Origin: DASSLY01 sp035689185 | GTDB taxonomy: Bacteria > Actinomycetota > Actinomycetes > Actinomycetales > Dermatophilaceae | DNA: 64,000 nt | Direction of reading: 5' to 3' | NCBI GenBank assembly: GCA_035689185.1 | Contig: DASSLY010000032.1 | Location: forward strand, 1 to 64,000 | Shown here: positions 9,194 to 16,963 of the stretch, piece by piece | Layout of the letters: every line of letters begins with the position of its first letter | Position numbering within the stretch: the stretch's first letter is position 1 | Made by a program: the position numbers and the translations under genes | The notes under the pieces: generated by a model | What the model was told of the DNA's origin: nothing | Seen by the model: the letters and a program-made list of their open reading frames with translations, nothing else | Database searches by the model: none

Positions 9194-9985
9194 TCAGGCC
9201 GGGACGGAGATTCTCTGCAGCCAGGCCTGCCAGGCCGGCTCTTCGCGCCGCACGTAGTCCGCCGCGCCTGCGGAGAACAGGTACGCCCGTACGCCCGCCG
9301 TCGCCTTGCCGCCGCCCTCATCCCACGCAAAGACGTTGAGCATTCCGGGCACCGGCGCGGTGAGCCGGACCAGCGTCTGCCGCTCACCGACGCGCTCGAC
9401 CGTGCCGGTGGCGCCGCGCACCTCGACCGTCGCGTCCTCGTCGCCAAGCCCGAGCGCGTCGTGCAGGGTTGACCACAGCGCCTCTACGTCGCCGGGGTGG
9501 GAGGCGGTGGCCTCCAGGTGTGTGGCCTCTTGGCCGGGGAAGTGCGACAGGTAGAGGCGCAGGTTGTCGAAGAACGGCATCCAGCCGGGGCCCATGGTGT
9601 CCCAGAACTCTGACTCCCAGGCGGCGCCGGTGCCAAAGCCGCTGCTGGTGACGCGCACGATGCAGGTTCCGCCGGACTGTGCCTCGACGAGGAACTCCGA
9701 GGTCAGCGGGCTGAGCGCATCGGGATCCTTGCCCATGAGGGCGGCCCAGTCCTCCTCGTAGACGAGGCGCCGCGGCGGCTCCCATGCGGTGACCTGGCCA
9801 TCCGAGCCCATCTCGGGGCCCATGGTGAAGTGCAGGGATCCGCCCTCGCGCTCCTCCATCTCGGTCGGCGCGAACCAGGCGCTCATGCCCTTGGCGGTGG
9901 CGATGGCTTGCCAGACCTGCTCCGGGGTGCCCGGGACCTCGACGCTGAACTCCAGGCGGTACGGGACGTTCGGGGTCGTACTCAT
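9194..9985 (-). CDS. SRPBCC (AHSA1-like) domain protein
   Basis: A 263-aa protein with an N-terminal START/Bet v1-like domain (about residues 5-150: RLEFSVEVPGTPEQVWQAIAT, GMSAWFAPTEME). The C-terminal half has another alpha/beta region ending in a Trp-rich tail. Proteins of this fold bind hydrophobic ligands. Its ATG overlaps the stop of the upstream ArsR-type gene (ATGA), so the two are co-translated. ArsR-SRPBCC pairs are a recurrent arrangement in actinobacteria. The ligand is unknown. Confidence 0.8.
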   Translation of the reverse strand: MSTTPNVPYRLEFSVEVPGTPEQVWQAIATAKGMSAWFAPTEMEEREGGSLHFTMGPEMGSDGQVTAWEPPRRLVYEEDWAALMGKDPDALSPLTSEFLVEAQSGGTCIVRVTSSGFGTGAAWESEFWDTMGPGWMPFFDNLRLYLSHFPGQEATHLEATASHPGDVEALWSTLHDALGLGDEDATVEVRGATGTVERVGERQTLVRLTAPVPGMLNVFAWDEGGGKATAGVRAYLFSAGAADYVRREEPAWQAWLQRISVPA

Positions 9986-10560
9986 GAGCTCTCCTCAGGA
10001 AGGGGGTGGGCTGCGACGACGAGCCGGTGCGGGCGCCCGTCGTCGTGGTGGTAGCGAGCGGCCAGGTCAAGCACCGCGGCGGTCAGGTCGTCCGCGAAGG
10101 CAGCCCGGTCCGCGGCCGATCGGAAGCCGATCTGCGTGTCGATGGTCAGCGTCGGCAGGCGCTTGCCGGACGCGCCGGCCCGGCCGGCCAGGGCGCCGAC
10201 CTCGCGCACCAGCCGGCCGGCCAGCGCGACGAGGTAGCCCGCCGACAGGTGGTCGGCGTTGGCGTCCGGGTCGGCCGCGGACGCGCTGACGGCCGCCGGC
10301 GACACGACGTAGGACGCCGCCGACGCCTGCAGCACCCGCTCGGTGATGCCCCCGTGCCGGCGCTCGCAGGTCAGCTCCACCAGCCCGTGCCCCTCGAGCG
10401 CCTTGAGGTGGTAGTTCACCTTCTGGCGCGCGATGCCGACCCGGGCGGCGAGCCCGGCGGCCGAGGCTGGGACGGCCAGCTCGCCAAGCAGTCGAGCCCG
10501 GACCGGATCCAGCGCGGCGGCGGCTGCCTCCGCGCTCTCGATGACCTCGACGTCCTGCAT
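9982..10560 (-). CDS. ArsR-type helix-turn-helix regulator
   Basis: A 192-aa protein. The winged helix-turn-helix covers about residues 12-85 (LDPVRARLLGELAVPASAA, GIARQKVNYHLKALEGHGLV). The C-terminal half looks like an effector-binding region. No metal-binding cysteine cluster of classic ArsR is seen, so this is the generic ArsR/HTH_20 group. ATG at 10560 follows a purine-rich GGTGGCGAT site. The 11-bp-arm palindrome 12 nt upstream is its probable autoregulatory operator. It is coupled to the SRPBCC gene. Confidence 0.82.
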   Translation of the reverse strand: MQDVEVIESAEAAAAALDPVRARLLGELAVPASAAGLAARVGIARQKVNYHLKALEGHGLVELTCERRHGGITERVLQASAASYVVSPAAVSASAADPDANADHLSAGYLVALAGRLVREVGALAGRAGASGKRLPTLTIDTQIGFRSAADRAAFADDLTAAVLDLAARYHHDDGRPHRLVVAAHPLPEESS

Positions 10561-10571
10561 ATCGCCACCAT

Positions 10572-10599
10572 CCGCTTGACAATATCTCTTGTCAAGCGG
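10572..10599. promoter_or_regulatory. Perfect 11-bp-arm palindrome, probable ArsR operator
   Basis: CCGCTTGACAA (10572-10582) and TTGTCAAGCGG (10589-10599) are exact inverse complements around TATCTC. The site lies 12-39 nt upstream of the ArsR-type start, in locally AT-rich DNA, where the promoter should be. A dimeric winged-helix repressor would fit such a site. Confidence 0.75.
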
Positions 10600-10771
10600 T
10601 GGCCATAAGGGATGGTGACGAGGAGGTGCAGGGGTGCGCACCTACGGCTCGGGGCCACGACTCACCCAGCGAGCATCAACGATCGGGACACTCCTCTCGA
10701 CACCAGTGCTCTAAGCGGCGATGTGACGCACCTATGAGTGGGCCGGAGAATTTGTAAGGGGCACGGCTACT

Positions 10772-11284
10772 TCAGTCGTAGGCGAGCTGCTCGTGGCTGA
10801 CTCGCTCGAAGAGAGCGTCGGACGCCAGTTCGTTGAGAAAGATCACGACGTTGGACCCGTCCGCTCGTGCGCTAGGGACGATGAGTGCGTCGTACTCTAG
10901 GAACGCCGCGTGGGCGCCAACGAGCTGACAGGCGGTGAAGTCAGACGAGGTCAGGTCTTCGACGCTTAGGCCGAGGGTCGGTAGGTTGGCATCAGTGACT
11001 CGCAGGGCCTTTCTGGCGCTGACGCGTAGTTCGTACACGTACCGTCGGGCTTTGGGTCGCAGCGGTTGGGAATCAATGGCGTGCTGTCCCTCCGCTATAG
11101 CGGTGTCGCGTTTCTGCGAGGTGTAGATCGCCGCAAGCCCTGGGGGGTTCCACCGGGCGCCACCCGTGTTGGACAGTTCGGGTGGGTGGTCATTGAACAT
11201 GTGCCGCCAGACGGTGACGTTATCCAGGATTTCAGAGCCGAGCGCCTCGATGGCGTCTAGCAACTGCGGGTCGTGGATGGTCAT
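10772..11284 (-). CDS. RES-domain toxin
   Basis: A 170-aa RES-family toxin. Relatives such as MbcT degrade NAD+ by phosphorolysis or hydrolysis and stop growth. Visible family features are the Arg in VWRHMF (about residue 27), GGARWNPPG, IYTSQKRDTAIAEGQHA with the conserved Tyr and Glu, and the C-terminal FLEYDALIVPSAR strand pair. Length is normal for the family. The start lies 4 bp after the antitoxin stop. The C-terminus looks complete. It is the last gene of a three-gene leftward operon. Confidence 0.85.
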   Translation of the reverse strand: MTIHDPQLLDAIEALGSEILDNVTVWRHMFNDHPPELSNTGGARWNPPGLAAIYTSQKRDTAIAEGQHAIDSQPLRPKARRYVYELRVSARKALRVTDANLPTLGLSVEDLTSSDFTACQLVGAHAAFLEYDALIVPSARADGSNVVIFLNELASDALFERVSHEQLAYD

Positions 11285-11288
11285 TGAC

Positions 11289-11627
11289 TTAGACGTAGGC
11301 GCCGTCGCGCAGCTGGTCGATTAAGGCCAGGACGGCGTCGATGTCGCCGGCCGCGATCAACTCTGCAGGGCGTCGGCCGGAGAGCAGCTTGTGTGGGCTG
11401 TAGAGCCATAGCCGAGCGTCGTCCGGCTCGTAGAACTCGCCGAGCTGAGTCGCCAACCACTCAAGGGCTAAAAGCGCGTGAAGCTTCGCCGGTTGCGGGT
11501 CGACTCGTCCTTGTTGCCAGCGCGAGACGGTCTGTGGAGTTGTGTCCAGCAGTTCCGCAATCTCGCGTGAGCGAACCCCCGCCCGGTCCTTGATGGAGTC
11601 CAAGCGGTGGGCTACTGCGCTGGTCAT
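11289..11627 (-). CDS. Xre/MbcA-type antitoxin with toxin-binding domain
   Basis: A 112-aa protein. The N-terminal Xre-like helix-turn-helix is visible (SREIAELLDTTPQTVSRWQQGR, about residues 20-41). The C-terminal Xre-MbcA-ParS toxin-binding domain follows (LLSGRRPAELIAAGDIDAVL and LIDQLRDGAYV). Pairing with a RES toxin 4 bp downstream makes the antitoxin assignment strong. It lies 28 bp after a third gene. It likely represses the operon through the palindromes near 12941-12964. Confidence 0.88.
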   Translation of the reverse strand: MTSAVAHRLDSIKDRAGVRSREIAELLDTTPQTVSRWQQGRVDPQPAKLHALLALEWLATQLGEFYEPDDARLWLYSPHKLLSGRRPAELIAAGDIDAVLALIDQLRDGAYV

Positions 11628-11655
11628 TCCGCCTCCTCGCGAATTGGGTGGGGTG

Positions 11656-12912
11656 TTATGCAGACTTGCGGTGCCGCTTACCGGCGGCAGGCGGGCTGAA
11701 GCTGTGCACAGGAGTGGTAGTGAGGTCGTTGCCGAGGGTGCCTCGCCATGAGTCCAGGCGCTTGCGAGTGGACAGCAGCGCCGGCTCTACCTCCGCGGCG
11801 CGGACCGCCTTATCGGATGCGGGCCGCAGGAAGTTCTCCAGGTAGTTACCCGCCCGCAGTGGCTCCGGGATGGCCGATAACGCGTTCACCTCGCGGTCGC
11901 GCTGCGTCACGAAGTGCTCGCGGTAGCGCAATTGGGTGTCCCTCCAGCCTCGGGGGCAGCATGCGGTGTCGAGGCATGCGTGAGCAGCCTTCATCCCGGG
12001 GCGGTTCAGTAAGGCGATGGCCTTGCTGCGGTCCAAGAAGGTGCCGAGCTGGTGTAGGTAGATCCGCGCTTCTCCGCCGCCTCCGCCAGTCTTGGTGGGC
12101 ACTTTCAGCCAGTCGGTCAAATTAGTGTGATCGTTGACCGTGATGCCGGACTCGACGCCGCCCAGGGCACCGAAGGCCATGAGGGCTACGCCCACTGCGC
12201 CGGTGTGTTCACCCACTAGTGGTCGTTCGAGCTTATGCAGATCGCGGCAGGCGGCCAAGTAGCGCTTGAGTGCCAGCGGCCCCGCGGTGGCGGTGCCGAA
12301 AGGGTGGATCCGCAGCCAGATCGCGTCAATCGGCAGAGGCCGCAAGAGGCGGGCCACCGCTGTCCGCCAGTTCGGATCGTTGAAGTTCTCGCTTTTGGTG
12401 ATCAGTGGGTAGTAGATCGGAACGGCTTGCAGCCCCACCCGATCCAGGGCGCCGCGCAGGGCGCATGTCAGGTCCGCGTCTACGTCTAGCCAGGCGTCCC
12501 GCGCTGACGCAAGGAAATGGGTTGGCGCCAACACTGCGGTGTGACCGGCCGTAACGACCATGTCGACCAACTGGTCACACAAGTCTTCGCCTGCCCGACC
12601 GTAAAGCGAGTCCGGCGTGTGCAGTCCGTTGGGCGTGCTTGGCGCCCACGCTAGGCTCCGTGCGCCACCACGTCGAATGCCCCCGGGTGTGGAAAGCTCT
12701 AGCGACCGCGGGTCTAAAACCGTCTGAACACCCTGTTGCCTGGCCTCAAGCCAAAGGTCTTTGTGCTCATCCAGGCGCGCGGGATCAGCGACCAGGCCGC
12801 CCCCGAGCGCCTTGCCGTCGACCAGCATCTGGGCGAGAAAGGTGTGGTCCTTCCCGCCGACGCGCAGGTAGGACCCGAGCGGGTCGCTCACCGGCCGCAG
12901 TAGTCGCACCAT
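11656..12912 (-). CDS. Unrecognised 418-aa protein, first gene of RES/Xre operon
   Basis: A soluble 418-aa protein of unknown function. Alternating hydrophobic strands (GLVADP, VQTVLDPRS, HTAVLAPTHFL, QAVPIYYPLI, DAIWLRIHPFG, GVESGITVNDHTN) suggest a TIM-barrel. Near residue 310 there is CLDTACCPRGW followed by REHFVTQRD, a possible Cys/His metal site. This recalls, weakly, the zinc site of tRNA-guanine transglycosylase-like enzymes, but I do not see their catalytic motifs. The C-terminus is basic. ATG at 12912 is preceded by GAAGGAGGG. It is the promoter-proximal gene of an operon with the antitoxin and toxin. A role as a third component is inferred only from this arrangement. Confidence 0.6.
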   Translation of the reverse strand: MVRLLRPVSDPLGSYLRVGGKDHTFLAQMLVDGKALGGGLVADPARLDEHKDLWLEARQQGVQTVLDPRSLELSTPGGIRRGGARSLAWAPSTPNGLHTPDSLYGRAGEDLCDQLVDMVVTAGHTAVLAPTHFLASARDAWLDVDADLTCALRGALDRVGLQAVPIYYPLITKSENFNDPNWRTAVARLLRPLPIDAIWLRIHPFGTATAGPLALKRYLAACRDLHKLERPLVGEHTGAVGVALMAFGALGGVESGITVNDHTNLTDWLKVPTKTGGGGGEARIYLHQLGTFLDRSKAIALLNRPGMKAAHACLDTACCPRGWRDTQLRYREHFVTQRDREVNALSAIPEPLRAGNYLENFLRPASDKAVRAAEVEPALLSTRKRLDSWRGTLGNDLTTTPVHSFSPPAAGKRHRKSA

Positions 12913-12940
12913 GGGTTGCCCTCCTTCGTGTGCACATCAA

Positions 12941-12964
12941 TGTTAACACACAGATGAACATCTG
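12941..12964. promoter_or_regulatory. Two adjacent palindromes, probable Xre operator
   Basis: TGTTAACA (12941-12948) and CAGATGAACATCTG (12951-12964) sit 29-52 nt upstream of the first gene of the RES/Xre operon, in locally AT-rich DNA. Xre-type antitoxins bind such palindromes to repress their own promoter. I cannot fix the -35/-10 boxes. Confidence 0.55.
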
Positions 12965-13059
12965 CATAGACACGAGGAGTAGACGAGCACCCGCGCCGCG
13001 CGTGACCCCTTCTGGGCGAGAGGACGCGGGCTCATCGGCACGTCCAAGGATCACGGGCA

Positions 13060-14160
13060 TCACCTGGACGACGGAGGCGTTGGGACCGTGACTGCCTGCC
13101 GATTCCTACTCCTCTGTCTGACCTCGACGGCAGGCGCTGGGGATGTGTGGCTGGCTCGCCTCGTGGACCTGGATGTCTCGTCGGCGAGGCTGCGGTGTTG
13201 GTGATCCGCCATGACGAGCAGGTAATCGGGGTCGATGGATGAGTCCCCCGAAACCTGGCGCAGCGCCGACCTTGCCGTTGCCAACGCTTGTGCAGCTGCT
13301 CGTCTGGCCAGCACCGTTGTGCCGACGTCCCAGAGCGGGGCCAGCGCCCTGAGGTCGGCGAGCTCGCGACTCCCCAAGCCGGTGGCGGTCGTCTTGCGAC
13401 CTTGCGTCCGTGCGCCTTCCCAGGCGACGGTGACGTGGTCGACGGCCATGGCGCGGGCGACCAGTCGCTGGATGGCCTCCCAGGTCGCGGTCAACGCGGG
13501 TTGGTGGAAGTCGCTGCGGCGGACCTCGGCGAGGACATGGTGGCGTGCGCCGGGTGGCCAGTCGTGGACTGCGGCGCCGATGACGGCCAGCTGCGCCGTC
13601 GTTGCATCGATGCCTGCCGTCGTGTCATCGCCGAGATCGCCAGGTGCGAGCAATTGCTGCCGCTCCAAGCCGTGCCTGTGGCCGTGACTCCCGGCCCCGG
13701 GCGTGGCGGCGGCGACTCGCCAACGCCGCCGCAGCTCATCGATGCGTGCTATCGCTGATTCGGTGGTTGCCATGAGGACTTGCTGTTGACCCGCGTGGTA
13801 GGACTCCAGCCGTAGCCCCATGGCGGTGACCTCGCGCCGGATGGCGACCTCGACCAGGATCCGTGCATAGTCGGCGACGTTCGGCGGTTCGGGGGCGCTG
13901 ACTTGTAGCTCGGCGACTTTTGCGGGCGCGCAGTGTTGGGGGTGCAGCGCGTCGACTCGGCGCAGCAGTTCGGTGACGGCGGGCAGGTCGTCCAGCGGAT
14001 TGGGGGTCGGCAGGTCGTGAGCTTCCAGGTGTGCCCAGAGCGCACGGCATAGCGGGTGTGTGAAGTCCTCGACGTGCAGCCACGGGACGTCGCCCTGGCG
14101 CTCGGGGTGGTTCAGGATCGCCCCGACCAGTGCCTTCTCGACGAAGTCGGCGCTGATCAC
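13060..14160 (-). CDS. Protein with two DnaB-N-like domains, no helicase domain
   Basis: A 366-aa protein. Residues 1-60 (VISADFVEKALVGAILNHPERQGDVPW ending in FTHPLCRALWAHLE) match the N-terminal helical domain of DnaB helicase. A similar unit recurs at about 185-250 (TTAQLAVIGAAVHD, RRSDFHQPALTATWEAIQRLV). There is no P-loop or RecA-like domain. The true start is GTG at 14160, overlapping the upstream stop (GTGA); the longer open frame is an artefact. It is last in the conjugation operon and may act as an adaptor for the host replisome. That role is inferred. Confidence 0.75.
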   Translation of the reverse strand: MISADFVEKALVGAILNHPERQGDVPWLHVEDFTHPLCRALWAHLEAHDLPTPNPLDDLPAVTELLRRVDALHPQHCAPAKVAELQVSAPEPPNVADYARILVEVAIRREVTAMGLRLESYHAGQQQVLMATTESAIARIDELRRRWRVAAATPGAGSHGHRHGLERQQLLAPGDLGDDTTAGIDATTAQLAVIGAAVHDWPPGARHHVLAEVRRSDFHQPALTATWEAIQRLVARAMAVDHVTVAWEGARTQGRKTTATGLGSRELADLRALAPLWDVGTTVLARRAAAQALATARSALRQVSGDSSIDPDYLLVMADHQHRSLADETSRSTRRASHTSPAPAVEVRQRSRNRQAVTVPTPPSSR

Positions 14161-15122
14161 GTGGGTGGCGATCCGGGGCTGGTGGCTCGAGTGCGGCGGG
14201 CGTGCAGCCGGTCGATGCGGGCGGCGCGTTCGCTGTCCAGCGGCTGCCAGTGCCCCGCTGTCGCCTGCCCGACCCCGGCGGCGACGACGGCTGAGGCTCC
14301 CGGCGTGGTGGTGGGGTCGGCGACGCCGTACCAGGAGCCCTGGTAGCGGATCGGGGTGTAGGCATCGCCGGGCAGCAGCGCGGTCGCTGCCCCGGTGGCC
14401 AGGAGGGTGCGGACGGTGGCCGCGTCCAGGCTCCCGACGGCGCGGTTGGCTGCGCGGTCCGGGTCCGGGTCCGGGTCCGGGCCTGGGTCGATGTCGCGGT
14501 CGAGGAACCCGGTGAACGCGACAGGGTCGGTGGTCGCGGGTATGGGTCGTGGCGGTTGGTGGGTGCCGCCGGTGCACTTGGTCCAGGTCGTCAGTTCGAG
14601 GTTGAGCCGGCGCAGGGTGGGCCACAGCCACCGTTCGTGCCAGCCGGCGGGGGCGTCGGATGCCCTCGTGGCTTGGGCGGGGTATGCGGCGTACCAGGCG
14701 ACCATCAGGGCGGTGAGCTCTTCGACGGCGACCGGGTGCCGGTACCAGCAGCCTGGGATGGTGTGCGCCTCGCCGCGCAGGTCGTAGCGGGCGATGACCC
14801 AGTCGACGAAGTCCCGCAGCTGGGTGAACAGGTCCCTGGCTTGTTCGGGTGTTAGGTGCCGCCAGGCCCACGGCCCGCCGGCGGCCGTGGCGGTGACGTG
14901 GTCGGCGAGGGTGCTGATGAGCCGGTCGAGGTGGTCCTGCCGGGTCGCCAGGGCGTCGAGGACCTCGGCGAGCAGGACCGGGTCCAGCGGTTCGACCGGC
15001 AACCCGCCGAGGGACGCCGCCGGCGACGGAGTGGGCGCTGGCTGTGGCTGGTCACGTTGCTGGTCGCGCGGCTGGTCACGCGGGTCGTGCCGCCGGTCTC
15101 CACGGTGCTCGCTACGGTTCAC
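14157..15122 (-). CDS. Conserved conjugative-element protein, unknown function
   Basis: A 321-aa soluble protein. The Arg/Asp/Gln-rich N-terminus (DPRDQPRDQQRDQ) is followed by a helical core at about 45-190 with many Trp residues (GWHERWLWPTLRRLNLELTTW). A DPGPDPDPDPD stretch is encoded by a 6-bp tandem repeat near 14460-14483. The tail has an IRYQGSWYGVADPTTT segment. GTG at 15122 overlaps the upstream stop and its own stop overlaps the next start, so it is translated as part of the transfer operon. It resembles proteins commonly labelled hypothetical next to coupling proteins in actinobacterial elements. Confidence 0.65.
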   Translation of the reverse strand: MNRSEHRGDRRHDPRDQPRDQQRDQPQPAPTPSPAASLGGLPVEPLDPVLLAEVLDALATRQDHLDRLISTLADHVTATAAGGPWAWRHLTPEQARDLFTQLRDFVDWVIARYDLRGEAHTIPGCWYRHPVAVEELTALMVAWYAAYPAQATRASDAPAGWHERWLWPTLRRLNLELTTWTKCTGGTHQPPRPIPATTDPVAFTGFLDRDIDPGPDPDPDPDRAANRAVGSLDAATVRTLLATGAATALLPGDAYTPIRYQGSWYGVADPTTTPGASAVVAAGVGQATAGHWQPLDSERAARIDRLHARRTRATSPGSPPT

Positions 15123-16963
15123 GGCCGTGGCCTGCTCTCCGACAGGGCGCGGGTGTGGCTGTCGGCGAAGAGGTGGGCGTCAGGTCGTTCCCACCAGCCG
15201 GGCAGGGTGATCAGGGCGGCGGGCAGGGCCCGGTAGAGCATTAGCGCCTGCCCGGTGGGGATCCGGGCGATGGCCTCGACGGGCAGGACCCGTTCCCGCT
15301 CGCTGCTGGTGGACGTCGAGGCGTTCCCGGTGGTGGAGCGGGTCAGGAGCCCGGTGGGGGTGGTGGTGGATCGGCGGGGGACCCGGCGGTCGCCGATGAG
15401 TTTGGAGAGCCGTTCGAGGTCGTCGGCCTCGGTGCAGCCGCCGAGGATGAGCTTGATAGAGGTGGCGCCCCAGATGGTGTCGGCGCCGTCGCGTCCCCAC
15501 CGGGTGCGGAGCTGGGCGAAGGACTGGACGAACGCCCAGGTGGTGATGCCGCGGCCGCCGCCGTCGGCCATCAGGGTGGGCAGGTCCGGCAGTGGTGCGA
15601 CGTTGGCGGCTTCGTCCAGGACCAGGGTCAGCGGCGGGTCGAGCCGCCCGGTGGGCGTGGTCTGGGAGTGGCGCCGGGCGGCGGTGACGACGGCGGCGGC
15701 GAATGCGGTGACCAGGGGTGCGGTGGCCACGCCGGCGCCGCCTTCGGAGACCAGGTACAGGGTGTCGGTCCCGTCGCGGACGAACGCCTCGACGTCCAGC
15801 CCGGTGCCGGGTTCGGGGCAGAGCAGGTCCAGCACGGCCGGGTCGGTCAGGGCGCCCAGGACCAGGCCGAGGCTCATCGCGGTGGAGGACACGGTCTCGG
15901 GGGCGCCGGCGCGGCAGAAGGTCCGCAGGTCATCGACCCAGCCGTGGCTGGCGCCGGGGTGGGTGCGCAGGATGTCGTACGGGGTGTCGTCGGTGAAGTC
16001 CCGCGCCCAGGTGAGGACGTCGGCCATGCTCCGCCCGTCCAGGGCGGCGGCGTGCAGCAGCGCGGCGAGCACGGTTTGGCTGGCCCCTTCGAAGAAGCCG
16101 GCGTTGCGCCCGCCGCCCAGGGGTCGGGCGGCGACCATGGCCCGGGCGCGGGTCGTCGCCTCCCGGACGTCGGCGCAGCCGGCGGTGGCGTCCCAGCGGC
16201 AGGTGGTGGGCCAGGCAAGCAGCCGGTCGGGGTCGAACACGTGCACCCGCCCGCGGCCTCGGGCGTGGGCGGTGAGCCGGACCAGGTCGGCCTTGGTGGA
16301 GGTGGCGACCACGGCGCCGGGGGCGTCGACGACCCGGCCGGCGGCCAGGCGGGTGGTCTTCCCGGCGCGGGCGGGTGCGATGGTCAGGGCGGAGTCCTCC
16401 CCGCGGGCCCGGACCGGGGCGCCCAGGTAGGTGGCGAACGGGGCGCCGGCGTCGTCGGCGGTCCCGGCGCGGCGGACCTGGGAGCGGGTGGCCAGCCCCG
16501 CCTGGCCCCGCCGCCCCAGGGCGGACACGCCGGCGACGACGGCGGCCAGGACGGACAGGACGGCCAGCGTGGTGACCGTCCCCCAGAACGGGGTCGGTCC
16601 GGGGAGCAGGGGAACGAACTCCGGCGGGTATGCCGCGGCCGGGCTCGCGGGGCGGGTGGCCAGCCCGGTCAGGGTGGGCAGCCACGACGCCGCGGGAGGG
16701 AGCGCCCAGCCGGACCCGAACACCAGCCCCGACAGTGCGCCGCCCAGCAGCACGACGGCACCCGCAGCGACCGCGGCGGCGGCGGACCCGAGCAGGGTCA
16801 GGTCGCTCCGGCTGAGCAGCGGCTCCGCCGTCTCGGTGCGGTTCGGGCTGCTGCCTCGGGTGCTGGCCCGGCTGATCGTTCGGGTGGTCGCGCGGGTGAT
16901 CGCGCGGGGGGTGCCGTGGCCGTTGCGGCGGGTCCTGGGACCGCTGGTGCGCCGGGTGGTCAT
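15119..16963 (-). CDS. VirD4/TraG-like type IV coupling protein
   Basis: A 614-aa ATPase that brings the relaxase-DNA complex to the transfer channel. After an Arg-rich N-terminus there are two membrane segments (about 52-75 and 130-150). Then come the Walker A APARAGKTTRLAAG (about 220), a Walker B LTLVLDEAANV (about 420) and the motif GGRGITTWAFVQSFAQLRTRWG typical of coupling proteins. ATG at 16963 overlaps the upstream stop (ATGA); sequence upstream in the same frame is an artefact. Length and motifs are complete. Confidence 0.92.
   Translation of the reverse strand: MTTRRTSGPRTRRNGHGTPRAITRATTRTISRASTRGSSPNRTETAEPLLSRSDLTLLGSAAAAVAAGAVVLLGGALSGLVFGSGWALPPAASWLPTLTGLATRPASPAAAYPPEFVPLLPGPTPFWGTVTTLAVLSVLAAVVAGVSALGRRGQAGLATRSQVRRAGTADDAGAPFATYLGAPVRARGEDSALTIAPARAGKTTRLAAGRVVDAPGAVVATSTKADLVRLTAHARGRGRVHVFDPDRLLAWPTTCRWDATAGCADVREATTRARAMVAARPLGGGRNAGFFEGASQTVLAALLHAAALDGRSMADVLTWARDFTDDTPYDILRTHPGASHGWVDDLRTFCRAGAPETVSSTAMSLGLVLGALTDPAVLDLLCPEPGTGLDVEAFVRDGTDTLYLVSEGGAGVATAPLVTAFAAAVVTAARRHSQTTPTGRLDPPLTLVLDEAANVAPLPDLPTLMADGGGRGITTWAFVQSFAQLRTRWGRDGADTIWGATSIKLILGGCTEADDLERLSKLIGDRRVPRRSTTTPTGLLTRSTTGNASTSTSSERERVLPVEAIARIPTGQALMLYRALPAALITLPGWWERPDAHLFADSHTRALSESRPRP

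Noticed and set aside
14460..14483. Hexanucleotide tandem repeat as a regulatory element
   Set aside because: It encodes a DPDPDP stretch within a coding gene and stays in frame.
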